A stretch of 64,000 nt of DNA, from NCBI GenBank assembly GCA_916048055.1, contig CAJZHL010000028.1, positions 2,666,001 through 2,730,000 of the forward strand. The letters are read 5' to 3'. Positions 23,081 to 34,200 of the stretch are shown one piece after another. Made by a program: the position numbers and the translations under genes. The first letter of the stretch is position 1; every line of letters begins with the position of its first letter. Below the pieces are notes generated by a model. It was not told the origin of the DNA. It made no database searches and saw nothing but the letters and a program-made list of their open reading frames with translations. This DNA is from Pedinophyceae sp. YPF-701. Its lineage: Eukaryota > Chlorophyta > Pedinophyceae.

Positions 23081-25433
23081 TCAGTGTCCGCCGGGAATCG
23101 TCCCGCCCCCAAACAACAGCGCCGACAGAAGCAGCGCGACACCGATGCCGACCAGGCTCGAGAGCTGGCTCGTGAACGCCATCACGGCGCCGGCCTTGGA
23201 CGCCATGCCGAGCGGCACGAGCGTCGGGCTCAGCATGAAGGCGCACGTGTGCACCAGCCCGCTCAGCGTCCAGAACCCCGCCACGTACACGAGAGGCGCG
23301 AAGTCGCACAGGAGCCACTCCGGGGCGTACAGGTACGCGAAGAAGACCGGGACGAGGCAGAGCTTGACGTACACGAGGCGCAGGAGGTTCCGCGGGTCGC
23401 GGACGAGGAAGCGCGGCGACGCGGGCAGCGAGCGCCCGGCCACGTCGGCCAGGAGGCGCGTGAACACCATGTACCGCGGGAGGATGGAGCCGAAGTACCC
23501 CGTGGAGCGGATGTACGCGAAGAACGGGAAGACCGACATGGACGCCACGGCGGACCCGAGCAGCACGAGGATGGCGGGCATGATTTTGCGGACGACGTCG
23601 AGGACCTGGACGTCTGGGTCGCCCTCCGCGCACGCGAACTCGTGGCCGTGCCCGCCGCCGCCGCCGTGGTGCTGCGCGTACGCGCGCGCGTCCGCGCGCG
23701 CCGCCTGCGCGGGCGGGGGGAGTTTGCCGGCCTCGAGCAGGGGGGTGGTGATGGAGGAGCCTGGCGCGGGCGCGCGGTCGTGCGCCTCGGGGCCCGACGC
23801 GCCGTCGAGGTTGACGAGGAGCTCCGCCGCTCCGTCGCTGCCGCGGCGGTCGGCGCGCGGCGCGGCCGCTGCCGCAGCCCCGCGGGCGTCCACGGGGCCT
23901 CCGCGAGGCCGCTCGGGGCCGGCCGCAGCGTCGGGCCGAAGGAGGCGTCGACGGGCTCCCCCGCCGCCTGCCAGTCGTGCAGCGACATGCTCTGCTGCTC
24001 TGCACCGCGATCGCACCCAAACAGAAAACGTCAATCGAGAGTCCAAGGCTGCGCGCGCGAGGTGCGCGGGTGCGCGGTCTCGCGCCGCGCTGCGCCCGCA
24101 CGGGCGGCCGCACCTGACGCAACGCCCCCCCCCGCGTCCGTGCGACCCCCCCCGCGCGGGGTCAGCGCGGGCGTCGGCGGCGCGGCGCGCGGCGTCGGCG
24201 CCGCCGTGATCGCCCCCGCGATCAGCGCGGACTCCACGCCGTACGCCGTCGAGATCACGGGCGGCTGCAGCTCCAAATTAAGCTCCAGCGCCAACTCGTT
24301 CACGGGCCGCGTGCTCGCCAGGAGCTCCGCGCTGATCCCCGCGGACACCTCCTCCGGCAGCGCCGCCTCCACGACGTCCATCACCTGCTCCTCCGCCTTC
24401 GCGACGCCCCCCTGCGGCGCCCCCAACACCCCCCTGTTGCGGTACACCATCACGACCCCCAGGAGGAGCGCGAGGACCGCGACGCCCGCGACGGACTCGA
24501 AGAGCCCGAGCAGCTGCGCCTCGCTCGGCTCCGACCCCACGCGCAGCGCGATTTCCAGCACCAGCACCAGTGGGCCCGCCGCGACGTACCCCAGCGTCAG
24601 CGCGAGGGTGCACCCTCGGGGGAAGTGCGAGACGAGCTGGTAGGTGGTGCCGAGCGCGACGCCGGAGGTGGCGCCGAGGATGAGGAGGGAGCCGAGCAGC
24701 CCCTGCAGCCCGAGCGCGCCTCCGATGCGCATGTGAAACGGGAATGCGCACAGGAGGGCGGCGGTGGCGCCGAGGCCGACGGCGAGGCGCGCGGGCGCGG
24801 TGCGCACGAGGCCGAACCGGTCGTCGAGGTGTTTGTCGAAGTACGCCTGGAACGCGAGCACTGCGGGGTGGAGGGAGGGGGAGAGTGGCGGTGTGCGTGT
24901 GCGCTGCCGGGGGCGTGCGGGGCCGTGCGGGCGGCCGCGTGCGGCGCGCGCGGGCAGTGGGAGGGCGGGGGCGGAGATCTGCGCGCGTTCGTCGCGCTCG
25001 CGGGCCGTGGCGGGCGGGGGCTCGCCTGGGAGGCTGGGCGCAACGTAGACGAGCGTCATTTGGAGGAAGGCGCCCGGGCCGTACTGTTCGCGGAAGAAGT
25101 CGACGAGGGACGAGATCGTCGTCCACCCCACCGAGTAGCCAACCTGCGGCGCGGCGCGGCGCGGGCGGGTTTTGTTGCCGCCCCAGCACACGGCCGCGGC
25201 GCGGCGGCGAGGACGGCGCATCGCTCTCCGTGGTCCGCGGCGGACCGCAGCAGCGGGGAAGACGCGTTCCGGGCCGTCTCCGGCGCCGGAACCGCCGGGA
25301 GCACGGCGCGTTGTGCGCAGTCAGAGACCAGCACCAACGAACAGCGGGCGGCGCGGCGGGTGCGGCGCGGGCGAGCCCCGCCGGGACGTACCGCGAGCAG
25401 CACGAACACGAAAGCATCGAACTTGCCCCCCAT
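23081..25433 (-). CDS. Equilibrative nucleoside transporter (ENT/SLC29)
   Basis: Four exons on the minus strand: 25433-25392, 25143-25026, 24860-24114, 23868-23081; 564 aa. The N-terminal MGGKFDAFVFVLLA helix runs into GYSVGWTTISSLVDFF, the family's pattern of a first helix ending in an aqueous segment. Six helices, a long Pro/Ala/Gly-rich cytoplasmic loop with a His/Gly patch (QHHGGGGGHGH), and a second group of about five helices (KIMPAILVLLGSAVASMSVF, LLADVAGRSLP) match ENT architecture. Intron 2 has a GC donor (CCCAG/GCGAGC). Intron 3 (23869-24113) contains a coding-like frame starting MSLHDWQAAGEP, reached by an alternative acceptor near 23998, but that reading loses the downstream helices. 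Confidence 0.82.
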
Positions 25434-26264
25434 CTCTCCTTGCCGCGCCCGCACAGGGCCGCTGGCCCAGGCTGGAGGCCCGGCGTTTGCCCCCTGGGAC
25501 GCGGGAGCGGCTGGACGCGGCCGCGGTGCGCTTCCAAGGCTGTTCTGCGCCTCTCAGGCCCCGGAGTTCCGCGCCCGCGCCGCCGCCGCGCGCCGTAGAG
25601 CTCGGGCGGGCGCCCCCGGGCGGGGCCCCTGGGCCCCCGCGTCGATGCCAGTTGCAGGCGCACGTGCGCGCGCGCGCGTGCGGAGGCCGCTCGCGCTCCC
25701 GCCGGCGCGCCCACGCCTGCACGGTGGCCGCCGTGCTGCGTCGAAGGGTCGTCCCCGGGACGTCAACGTGCGGGAACTGGCCGTGTGTGTCAGGCACCTG
25801 TGTGGACGTGCCCCCGACGGCATAGACAATGGCGTCCGCCGCACGGAGCGCGTCTGCGGGCACAAGTCATAATTGGCGAGCCGTCGCGCGGAGGCCGGAG
25901 GCGTCGCGCCCACGGCGGACGATTCGTCTCAACAGCCGACCAACGGTGCGCCTTAGCTCACGCGGAAGAGAACAGCGGATTTTCCGATCGCTGCAGCCAG
26001 ACTCGTGTGATTTCGAGCAGACATTCGATCCCGCGCGGCCATTCCGCCGTTGGTCCCCAGCGCGCTCGGAGCGACTCAGATGGAGATCCCCCCCTTCCAG
26101 TGGCTGGGCCGTCTTTGGCCGCCTGCGCGCGCGCCCGCGGCAGATTTCTCGGGACCGGCTCCCCCGAACGAAACATTACATCGCCGCAGGCGCGCCAAGG
26201 TCTGAACGGACTTCGCGCGGCCGAACGAACGAACGAACGAACCTTTGCAGTCGATACCGGCGCC
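25434..26264. other. Divergent spacer, 831 bp
   Basis: Between the divergent ENT gene and the 607-aa gene. Contains a (GAAC)5 microsatellite just upstream of the + strand ATG. No other gene seen. Confidence 0.4.
26223..26242 (+). repeat. (GAAC)5 microsatellite in the 5' flank
   Basis: Five perfect GAAC units about 20 bp upstream of the ATG at 26265, probably in the 5' UTR. Confidence 0.9.
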
Positions 26265-28641
26265 ATGCGGCTGGACTTCGCCCTCGACTCCGCGATCGAC
26301 CACTACCACACCAGCGGCGATCTGGCCCCGTTTTTCGAGGCCCTGGACGACATCGGCCACGATGGCCCGTTCGCCCAGGAGCCCCAGGTGAGCCGCACCG
26401 CCGCGCACCGTCCCTCAGACGTCCAACGGCCGCCTCCGCGGCCCAGCCGCTGGCCATTGTTCGTCGGCTGGCGCGGGCTGCCGGTGGATTGCGCCCCGCA
26501 GCGCCCCGCGAGAGGGCCTCCGCATCTGTGCCTAGTTGCTGCGCGGCGGCGCCAACGCGCCAGCGAAACGTCCAGGTCGCGCGCGATCCGGACGTATCGT
26601 TGTGCCGAAGTGCCGCGTTCCCCATCCGTTGGCGCCCTCGAGCTCGCAGCTGAGCGCGCCGGCCACAACGACCGCTTCGTTGCAGGCTGCCGCGAAGTGG
26701 GCCGACCAGGCGCAGGACGGCCAGCGGTTCGTGCACGGCATGATGTTCGGGAGCGAGGAGGACAGCGCGGAGTGCCCCGCGGGGCGCACGGAGTCGGGCC
26801 CGTCGTACACACTGGCGACGTCCGAGAACGGCCACCCGGAGCCCTCCCGCGGGTATCGCGCGCACTACGACGCCCCAAACCGCTCCGCATTCTCCGCGAG
26901 CCACCCCCACGCGCCCAACTACGCCGCGGTCCACGCCTCGTGGCCCCACCAGGCCGGCACCAGCAGTGGCGTCCACGGGGCGGCCCCGCAGGCCGCCTGG
27001 GCGGCCACCACGGCGCCCATGGTGCCCTCGCAGCCGTCGCAGATCAACCCCGCGAAGCGCACGGCCTCGCACGCGGCCCTCGAGGCCCCCCAGGCGCCTC
27101 CGGCCAAGTTGGTGCGCGTCGACCACGGCCCGCCCGTTCCGCGCCCCGCCGTCCCCTACGAGGCCTACCAGGAGCGTTCCTCCGCGCCTGAGTACCAGTC
27201 GGTGCCCGGGGCGGCCTCCACGGTGCGCCCCTCGGCCGGATCGTCCGCTGCGTCGGACCCGGAGCCTGTGGCCCAGCAGCCGCATGGCCTGACCAGCTTC
27301 GAAGACGCGCGCCGGGACGCCGCGACCGCGCCGTCGATCGCCAACATCTTCCGCATCTTCCAGACCTACGTCGACAACCTCCTCGTCGCGCGGTCCGTCG
27401 ACGGCGTGAAGCGCCAGGTGCCCCAGCTGCGTACGGTCCGGAATGCCAAGAGGTGAGGCGCCCTCCCGCGCCTAGACGGCGGACGCGGCGCCCCGCGCGC
27501 CGCACGGCGCCGGAGCGCGCCTCGCCCGCCCGCCCCGCGCCGCCCCGCGCGCCGCCGCCCCGCGCGCCTCCCGCCGCGCGCCCGGCCACCATATCTCAAC
27601 CGCTGCATCCCCAGTCCTCCCAGCATATCTCCCGCGCCGCCGCACCCGCGACCCCCGCCCGCGCGCCCCCGCCCACCCGCCCAGCTCCCCCCCGACCCCC
27701 CCCGCAGCAACGCCGCGTTCCTGACGTCGGGCTCGCGTCTCTCGGCCAACTCGATCTTCGAGGAGCTCATCCCCGCGCTCGAGTGGGGGACGATGCCGGA
27801 GCTCGTCGCCCACGGCTTGCACGCCGACTACCCGCCGTGGATGCTCGAGTCCGCGCACGTCCTCTTCCTCACGGGCAAGCTCTCGGACGCGGACCTGTGC
27901 GGCGCGGAGTGCGCGGAGCACCACACCACGTGCCTGGCGACGGTGCTGTCGCTGCGCAACCACCGCTTCGCCGGCGGGCTCGCGCCCGAGGAGCTCGCCG
28001 CGCAGCCGCGCGACGCGATGACGCGGCTGCTGAAGGCGGACGAGGACGCGGTGATGCGCATCCTCGCCATGACGCGGCACGGCTCGCGGCACTTTGCCAA
28101 GGCGCGCCGGTCGGGCTCGTACGAGGCGTGCGCGGCGCTCGCCGCGGCCGCCGAGCGCTCGGGCCGCCCGGCGCTCCCGGGCGTCCGCATGCCGGCCTTC
28201 TGCCGCGGCCTGCTCCAGGAGTGCTTCCACCAGGAGGGGAGGGGGTCGAAGGCGAAGAAGGGCGAGGCGCGGTCGATCTTCAAGGTGCACGGCTCGGAGC
28301 CGCGCGAGGTCGCGTCGATGCGCCGCAAGCGCGCGATCTACGCCTACCTGGCCACGCTGGCGCTCCCGGGGAGCCTCATGGCCATCGTGGCGCCGGGCTA
28401 CGAGCGCGTGCAGGTCGCGGCGACGTCGCCCGCGGGCGTCGCGCTCGTCGCGACGGACGCCGCCGGCGTCGCGGTGACGACCGAGGCGCCGCTGCTGGCC
28501 CAGGGCGCCACGGCGCTGGCCCCCGCGCCCGCCCCCGCGCCCGCGTCGGCGCCGCTGCTCGAGGCCCCCGCGCCCCTCGTGGAGGCCCCCGCGCCCCTCG
28601 TGGAGGCGCCCGCGACGCTGGAGTCGCTCACGCACTTCTAA
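26265..28641 (+). CDS. Unknown 607-aa protein with conserved Cys/His core
   Basis: Three exons: 26265-26387, 26686-27452, 27708-28641; 607 aa. Starts MRLDFALDSAIDHYHTSGDL. A low-complexity Ala/Pro/Ser/His region covers about residues 60-240. A folded part follows: IANIFRIFQTYVDNLLVARSVDGVKRQV, SANSIFEELIPALEWGTMPEL, and a cluster of Cys and His (LCGAECAEHHTTC) that could bind metal. Then RRKRAIYAYLATLALPGSLMAIVAPGYERV, and an Ala/Pro tail with two 21-nt repeats. The last join (AAGAG/GTGAGG to GCAG/CAACGCC) keeps phase. I do not recognise the family and propose no function. The GC-rich third positions and consistent phases support a real gene. Confidence 0.72.
28561..28602 (+). repeat. 21-nt coding tandem repeat, two full copies
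   Basis: Two perfect 21-nt units encoding EAPAPLV, followed by a degraded third, near the C-terminus of the 607-aa protein. Confidence 0.85.
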
Positions 28642-30661
28642 GGCACGCGCGATCTCGACAAACTGCTGCTGCTCCCGCTCGCGCGCGGGGCAGATGGACC
28701 ACCCACCACCACCACCTGCGACCAGCCGCGAGAAGAATCGACGGAAACGCCGCACCGCGGCCGCGTGCGGACGAGCACGGGCCCCTCGCGAAGCCCCAAT
28801 CACTGGGCGAATGATAACTCCCCAACCTCCCCACCTCCCACCGCCATGAATTCAGCCTTGCGAGCGCAAGGCCGCGCCCCCCACCGCGCCGCCACGACAA
28901 CACCGTCGGGCCGGCCAGGCACACGGGCACACACACGCCCACGAGTGCCCTTTCTCGCCCTTGGATGCGGCGACCTCACACTAACATCACAACGACATGA
29001 TTCTTGAATTTCTCGTTCCTCCTGCTGCGCGACGACTCGTTACCCGCCTCCCGGCCCCCCTGCCCTCCCCCCTCCCCTCACGTCTTGCCTCGTGCGCGTT
29101 TGAGACGCGAATGCGGACGCGTCGCACCGACGACGCCGCAACGGGTCGTTGAATATTCGCTGACGCGTAACGACCCCCTGGTCCCGGCCCCCCTTGCCAA
29201 ACCTCCCCCCTGCTCCCTGCTCCCTGCTCATTTATCCACTCGGAGACAAGAATGCGTCCCGCGCGGACAATTATTAGCACCTCAGGACACAACTCCCTTT
29301 GTTTGTCTCCACGATTACCCCCCTTCTCTCCTTGACCCTCCATCTTGAACCCACGGCCTTCCCCCCCGGAGTCGTCGATCCCCCGTCACCTCAGATCAAC
29401 CACACACGTTGCCGACACCCCCGGGGGTGAAGCCTACTCGAACCAACCGACGCGGCTTCACCCCCGGCCCACCTTCCACCTCAGACTCGGCCCGAATTTG
29501 CACCCGGCCCCACCAGCGGTCGCCGCGGCGTGCGCAGGCACATGTACGCCCGACCTGCGATGTCCGATGCGACCACGTGGCGACCAGCAACACACGACTT
29601 GCGCTCCTTGCGAGCGATCCCTTGCCCCCCCTTCTTTGCCTTCCTTTCCTGCCCACACGAGGAAAAGAACGCTCACAGTGAGCCGGTGCGCCGGACTGCA
29701 CGAACAATGGGCGACGTTCTCCCCCCGTTCCCGCATTGGGTGCCTTCGTACACTCGCGGGTGGGACACCCCCTCTGCGCCGCACCGCGGCCGACCCGGGG
29801 CGCCGGCGCCGCACGATCGTGCCGCACGCCGCGCCCCCTGCCCCCAGCGTTTCTCAACGCTTGCTCATGCGACCCCCCCCCCCTTCCCTTCATCCACGAT
29901 TTCGAGCCGGAGCGCCGGGCGATGCTGGGCCGAAGACAGGGCGCGTCCTCGCAACGCCGAGCCGTCCTTGGTCTCTCGACCCAGCACACCCCCCTCCATG
30001 CCTTCCACACCCCCCCTCGCCGAATTGCCGTCCGCGGGACCAGCCTCGCCTGCTCGGACCCGCCCAGCCACCTCCCTCCCCGTCCCTATTCCAGACTCTT
30101 CTTTCCGTTCGTCCGCCCGCCCCTATTCCCATCCCGGTGACCCCCGCAGCCAGTTAGCGACAGCACGCGGGGCGCTCGCGCCTCGCGCTCGCCACGCTCC
30201 CGCGCGCGGTGAGGTGGCGGCAGCGAGCCCCGTGCTCCGACAACCGGCTCACACGCAGCAGGCCTGCGGGCGGCTGCGTGCGGGACCGGGACTGGCTTGG
30301 TCTGTGAGGTCATCGATCACCTGCGCCGCACCGCCGCCGTCTCACGGAACGTCCTGGTCGCCTCGGACGGGTGGCGTCAGCCTGCCGTACCATTTCGGTC
30401 GCTCAAGCGTCCTCGCGGCGAGGGTGCTCGTAGGTCAGCGAAGAACTAGCCCCAAGCACCAACTCTACGTGCGCCCTGCTGCGAGTGCTTCGACAGCAGT
30501 TGCGCTGCGCTGTCCTGTTCGATCGCGCGCTGTGCCGAACGCTTCCCACCGAAGCGACCACGCGCACGACCGGTGCCCGACTGGCCTCGCCGCGATACCG
30601 GCACGCTTTCGGACTGCGGCCGCACCACTCCAGGCACCTGCACCGCTGGTTGCCTCCGGCG
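28642..30661. other. Gene-free stretch of 2 kb, strongly pyrimidine-rich
   Basis: No open frame here shows coding character or splice logic. Between about 28900 and 30160 the + strand is dominated by C and T with many C runs, including a CTCCCTG tandem near 29210. It may be a long 3' region or a non-coding transcript; I cannot tell which. Confidence 0.5.
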
Positions 30662-31897
30662 TCACCGCGCCCGCTTGTCCAGCCCGAGCTGCCGCGCGAT
30701 CGCCTGGTACTCGAGCGACCGGTGCGCGCCGCGGTCCGCCCTCCGCGCGCCCTCAAGCGCCGCCGCCGCCTCGTCCTTGCGCCCCATCGCGCACAGCACG
30801 TCCGCCTCCCGCATGTACCCCCGCGGCCACCCCGGTGGCGCGCACGCCTGCGCCTCTCTCGCCGCCTGCAGCGAGCCCATTCAACACCCGCAATCACCAA
30901 CCAGTCATTCTCGATTGGTTTTTTCACCTTTTGTGCAAAGACTCCGTCTCAGCCTCGTGCGCGAACACGCGATCCTACACGCCACGGGCCGCGGAAGCGG
31001 TGTGCAGTGCGCTGCGCGATGTGCGGATCCGCGCACCTCGAGCGCGGAGTCGAGGTCCTTGACAGTGAGCAGTACCACTGAGAGGTTGGACAGGATCAGA
31101 TGACGCCCCTGGGGGGGGTCCGCAGCCAGGGCGTCGCGGTAGAAGTTGACTGCGCGCTTCGCGTTGCCGCGACGCGCCTCTGCGTTGCCGGCGGAGCGGA
31201 GCTGGGAAGCCTGCAGGAGGGAATCGTGCACACGTCATGCGGCGCATGAGCACGGGCAGGCGCGGCCGCGGGGAGGTGTGGCGGTTCTTGGGTTTGGAGG
31301 GCGCTCTCGCCTTGAGGGTTCGTTCGTCGACCCGGACGTCGCAGAACTGCTCGAGCACGCGCGCGAGGCCCGTAGTCGTCGTGATGTGGCTCAGCTTGAC
31401 GGGTTTCTGGCCGTGCAGCTCCAGCACGGCGTTCGGTCCGTTTCCGCAGAGCCCGAGACATCCGCACGCTGTGCGAGAGGGCGTACGGATGGGAATGGGA
31501 ACGCAGGGCGCGGATGAGCAGCAGGGCGAGCGCGGGGACAGGATGGACCCAAGCATCCCGCACCCTCGATGTGGATATCTTCGAGAAGGAGGCTCTCTCC
31601 GAACGCGACGACTTCATTCGCGCCTTGCTTCTTGCACGTGCTGCCCGCGCAGATGCTCAAGCAGCCACGCGCATTCGGCGGAATAGCACCTGCGGGGCAT
31701 CAATCGCGCTTTCCTCGCTTCACAGTCAACGAGACGCACAATGCTTATCCGGAACCGATGCACAAGAGCACGTCCGTCACGTCCGCGCGTAAGGACGCAC
31801 CGCACACGTGACGATGCCGCGCCCGCGTCGCACTACTGTGCCTCGAGCACAACGGACACGCAACGCTCCGTGGCGCGTGATGCACCGTGGCAGCCAT
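30662..31897 (-). CDS. [2Fe-2S] thioredoxin-fold ferredoxin fused to TPR domain
   Basis: Five exons on the minus strand: 31897-31756, 31689-31564, 31468-31311, 31210-31037, 30865-30662; 267 aa. After an Arg/His/Ser-rich N-terminus that resembles a transit peptide comes SICAGSTCKKQG (Cys-x4-Cys) and ACGCLGLCGNGPN (Cys-x3-Cys). Together these are the four-cysteine cluster pattern of thioredoxin-like [2Fe-2S] ferredoxins. Then about two TPR-like helix pairs follow (SAGNAEARRGNAKRAVNFYRDAL, LCAMGRKDEAAAALEGARRA). The cluster motif is only rebuilt by splicing GAGG/GTGCGG to CACAG/CGTGC. The third intron has a GC donor (AAG/GCGAGA). The first exon is inferred from a phase-1 match and is the least certain part. 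Confidence 0.8.
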
Positions 31898-32540
31898 GAT
31901 GAACCCTTTCTTCACTCAGCAACGCAGCGCTTCAGCCGCAAAATCAGCCCCGCCTTGCCCAATATACCCCCCGCAACCGCGGAGGACTCCGGCAGCCACG
32001 GGGGGGGGTTCTGACCCGCGGGGGGCGCCGCACGACCAAGCGGCCGCCGCACCCGCTGCGTGCGGACTCTTCACGGCCCGCCACGCACCAGCCCTCGCCC
32101 CGACAAGGTGCACAACTTCATGCTATGTGTAACAAGTCCACGCACGACCAGGAACCGCACTCGAAGCGGCGGCCCCCGCTGCTCGGGCCACCGTCCTTCG
32201 CCCGCACGCCCCCTGGTCGCGCCCCGCGAGCGGCACGGGCCGCCCAGGCACACACAACGAGCGCCGCGCACCATGGCAGGCTGCCGGCCCCTGACGCAGG
32301 GACAAGCGACCGAGCTTCCGCTGCCCCGCGCACCGATCGGCCCTCGCGCGCTGGGCGCTCGCGACCGAACGAGCACAGCAGGGGAGGCCCACACAGCGAA
32401 CGAGGGCGGAGAGACTGGTCAATGACTCCACGGCACGCAAGCACGTCCACACGGCACGCGCGTCGCCCGGCTCTGTCGCGTCACATCCCCTGCGGCGCCT
32501 CCCGCGACCCGATACGGTCCGGATCGGCGTCGGATCGGAA
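31898..32540. other. Spacer, 643 bp
   Basis: Between two minus-strand genes. Carries two G-run motifs (minus strand near 31967; + strand near 32003). No gene seen. Confidence 0.4.
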
Positions 32541-33728
32541 TCAGATCAGATACGGGTCGAACACCCCCTTGTTGTGCACGGCGCGCATGAAGGGCCGGTG
32601 CGAGATCTTCGCGGCGAGGTCCGTCGGCTTGTCGCTCCGCAGGCCCGGCGGCGCGTTCGGGAGCGGCTCCTGTCGGTACTGCTCTGCGATCTTGAGGCTC
32701 GTGAGCGGCCCCAGCCTCGGTTTGGCTACGGCGCTCCTGAAGGCGCGTGCGTGCTCGAACATCATCCCGCCGACGGTCACGCGGTCCTCGAGGTACTTGA
32801 CTTCGTGCGCGCGGTCGTACACCTCGGACGTCCGCACCGTGCGGCCCATGGGGGGGTGTTTCGCGAACGCCCGCATGTCAGACGGGAGCGACCCGGGCGG
32901 CGGCGCCTGCGACAAGTGCGAGATCGACGACCGCGTGTAGTCCAGCTCCGGCGGCGGCTGCGGCGCCAGCGGCCGCCGCCCGGTCAGCGGCGGCAACTTG
33001 AGCGACGACCGCGTCTCTTGGAGGATCGTCGCCTCGAGGTAGTGCCCGCCGGGGGCCTCGAGGCCCTCGAGGCCGACGACGGGGAGCATCAGCGCGCCCT
33101 CCTGGCACGCGGTGGAGCGCAGGTGGTTGATACGTCGCAACAGCTTGGCCATGTCCGCGTCGACGCGCCGCTCGTGCTCCTCCTCGGCGATGCGCGCCGC
33201 TTCCTCGGCGATCTGCGCGGGGTGCGCGGGGGCGGGCCTCGCGTGGGCGCCGCGCGGCGGGCGGTGGAGAGCGTGTGTGCGCAAAGGCGGTGCGGGCGCG
33301 GGGCGTGCCTTGGAGCCCTCCGCGAGGATCTTGCGGCCCTTGATCTTCACCTCCGTGAGGTACTCCTTGCGTTTGTAGAAGTCGACGACCTTCTTGCGCG
33401 ACCAGTACCCGCGCCACCACCTCTGGATGGTTGACGCGCACAACGCGAAGTACTCCCGGCGCTCGCGCTGCTGGCGCTCGCGCAGCAGGGCCCTGGCGCG
33501 CTTGCGCCCCATGTGGCCGCGGTACCATCGCTGGATCAGCTCGACGCGCGCGGACAGCTCGCCCAAGTAGCGCCGCTGCAGCCACCCGCGAGCGTGCGCC
33601 TGGATCCGCACCGCCGCCGCGGTCTCGCGTTCCCGGTGCTCCTCCGCGACCCTGCGCGCGGCGGCGAGGCGGGCCGGCGTCGCGGCGCGGCGCGGCGAGG
33701 CGGTGCGTGCGGGGTGCGGCGCTGGCAT
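32541..33728 (-). CDS. SPATA17 homologue, three IQ motifs
   Basis: Two exons on the minus strand, 33728-33309 and 33212-32541; 363 aa. Three calmodulin-binding IQ motifs are visible: VRIQAHARGWLQRR, ELIQRWYRGHMGRK and STIQRWWRGYWSRKK, followed by FYKRKEYLTEV. Order, spacing and the segment after the third IQ match animal SPATA17, a ciliary/sperm central-apparatus protein. The C-terminal half is a low-structure region ending HNKGVFDPYLI. The 96-bp intron has a GC donor (AAG/GCACGC) and stays open in frame, so retention is possible. This gene is a good sign that the organism builds motile cilia. Confidence 0.85.
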   Translation of the reverse strand: MPAPHPARTASPRRAATPARLAAARRVAEEHRERETAAAVRIQAHARGWLQRRYLGELSARVELIQRWYRGHMGRKRARALLRERQQRERREYFALCASTIQRWWRGYWSRKKVVDFYKRKEYLTEVKIKGRKILAEGSKARPAPAPPLRTHALHRPPRGAHARPAPAHPAQIAEEAARIAEEEHERRVDADMAKLLRRINHLRSTACQEGALMLPVVGLEGLEAPGGHYLEATILQETRSSLKLPPLTGRRPLAPQPPPELDYTRSSISHLSQAPPPGSLPSDMRAFAKHPPMGRTVRTSEVYDRAHEVKYLEDRVTVGGMMFEHARAFRSAVAKPRLGPLTSLKIAEQYRQEPLPNAPPGLRSDKPTDLAAKISHRPFMRAVHNKGVFDPYLI

Positions 33729-34200
33729 GTCGGCCGGGCGGAAGCGCAGCGTGCGGGGGTCCGCGGGCGCTCGACGGGCCCGGCCGCTGCGTGAGTGGGT
33801 CTGCTAGGGCGTGGTGGGGCAGGAACGGGTCGCGGGGCGCGCCGCGGGGCGTGGCGGGGCTCGATGGCACCGTATGGGACGCGAGAGGTGTTGCGTGGGG
33901 GAAAGCGCGCTGTGCTGGGGCGTGACGCTGCCGAAAATGCAACGTAGCGGTCTGTGCAGCGAGTGTCCGGCGGAGGAGGCCGTGCAAGGGAGGTGGGAGG
34001 GCGTGAGTGGCGCGCGGGAGAGCGTAGAGGCAGAAGCGAGCCCAGGTCGTGCTGTGGAGGGGCGGGGGCAGGGGCGCGCGGTGCCGAAGTTCGCGCGGTT
34101 TCGGGCCCGTGAGCAAGGAGAGGTGGACGGGCGGGGCGGAGGGCCCGCGGGGGCAGCCGGCAGCGCTCGGGAGAAGTGGCAGGTGCATGCATGGTGTGTC
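33729..34200. other. Spacer, 472 bp
   Basis: Upstream of the SPATA17 homologue. G-rich on the + strand. No gene seen. Confidence 0.35.

Noticed and set aside
23025-25714. Several 200-480 codon frames opposite or beside the ENT gene
   Set aside because: Arg/Pro/Ala-rich shadow readings with no domain; the hydrophobic helices of ENT explain the DNA.
28642-30661. Protein-coding gene in the pyrimidine-rich stretch
   Set aside because: Open frames are Pro/Ser/Arg-rich translations of C/T tracts; no motif, no consistent splice chain.
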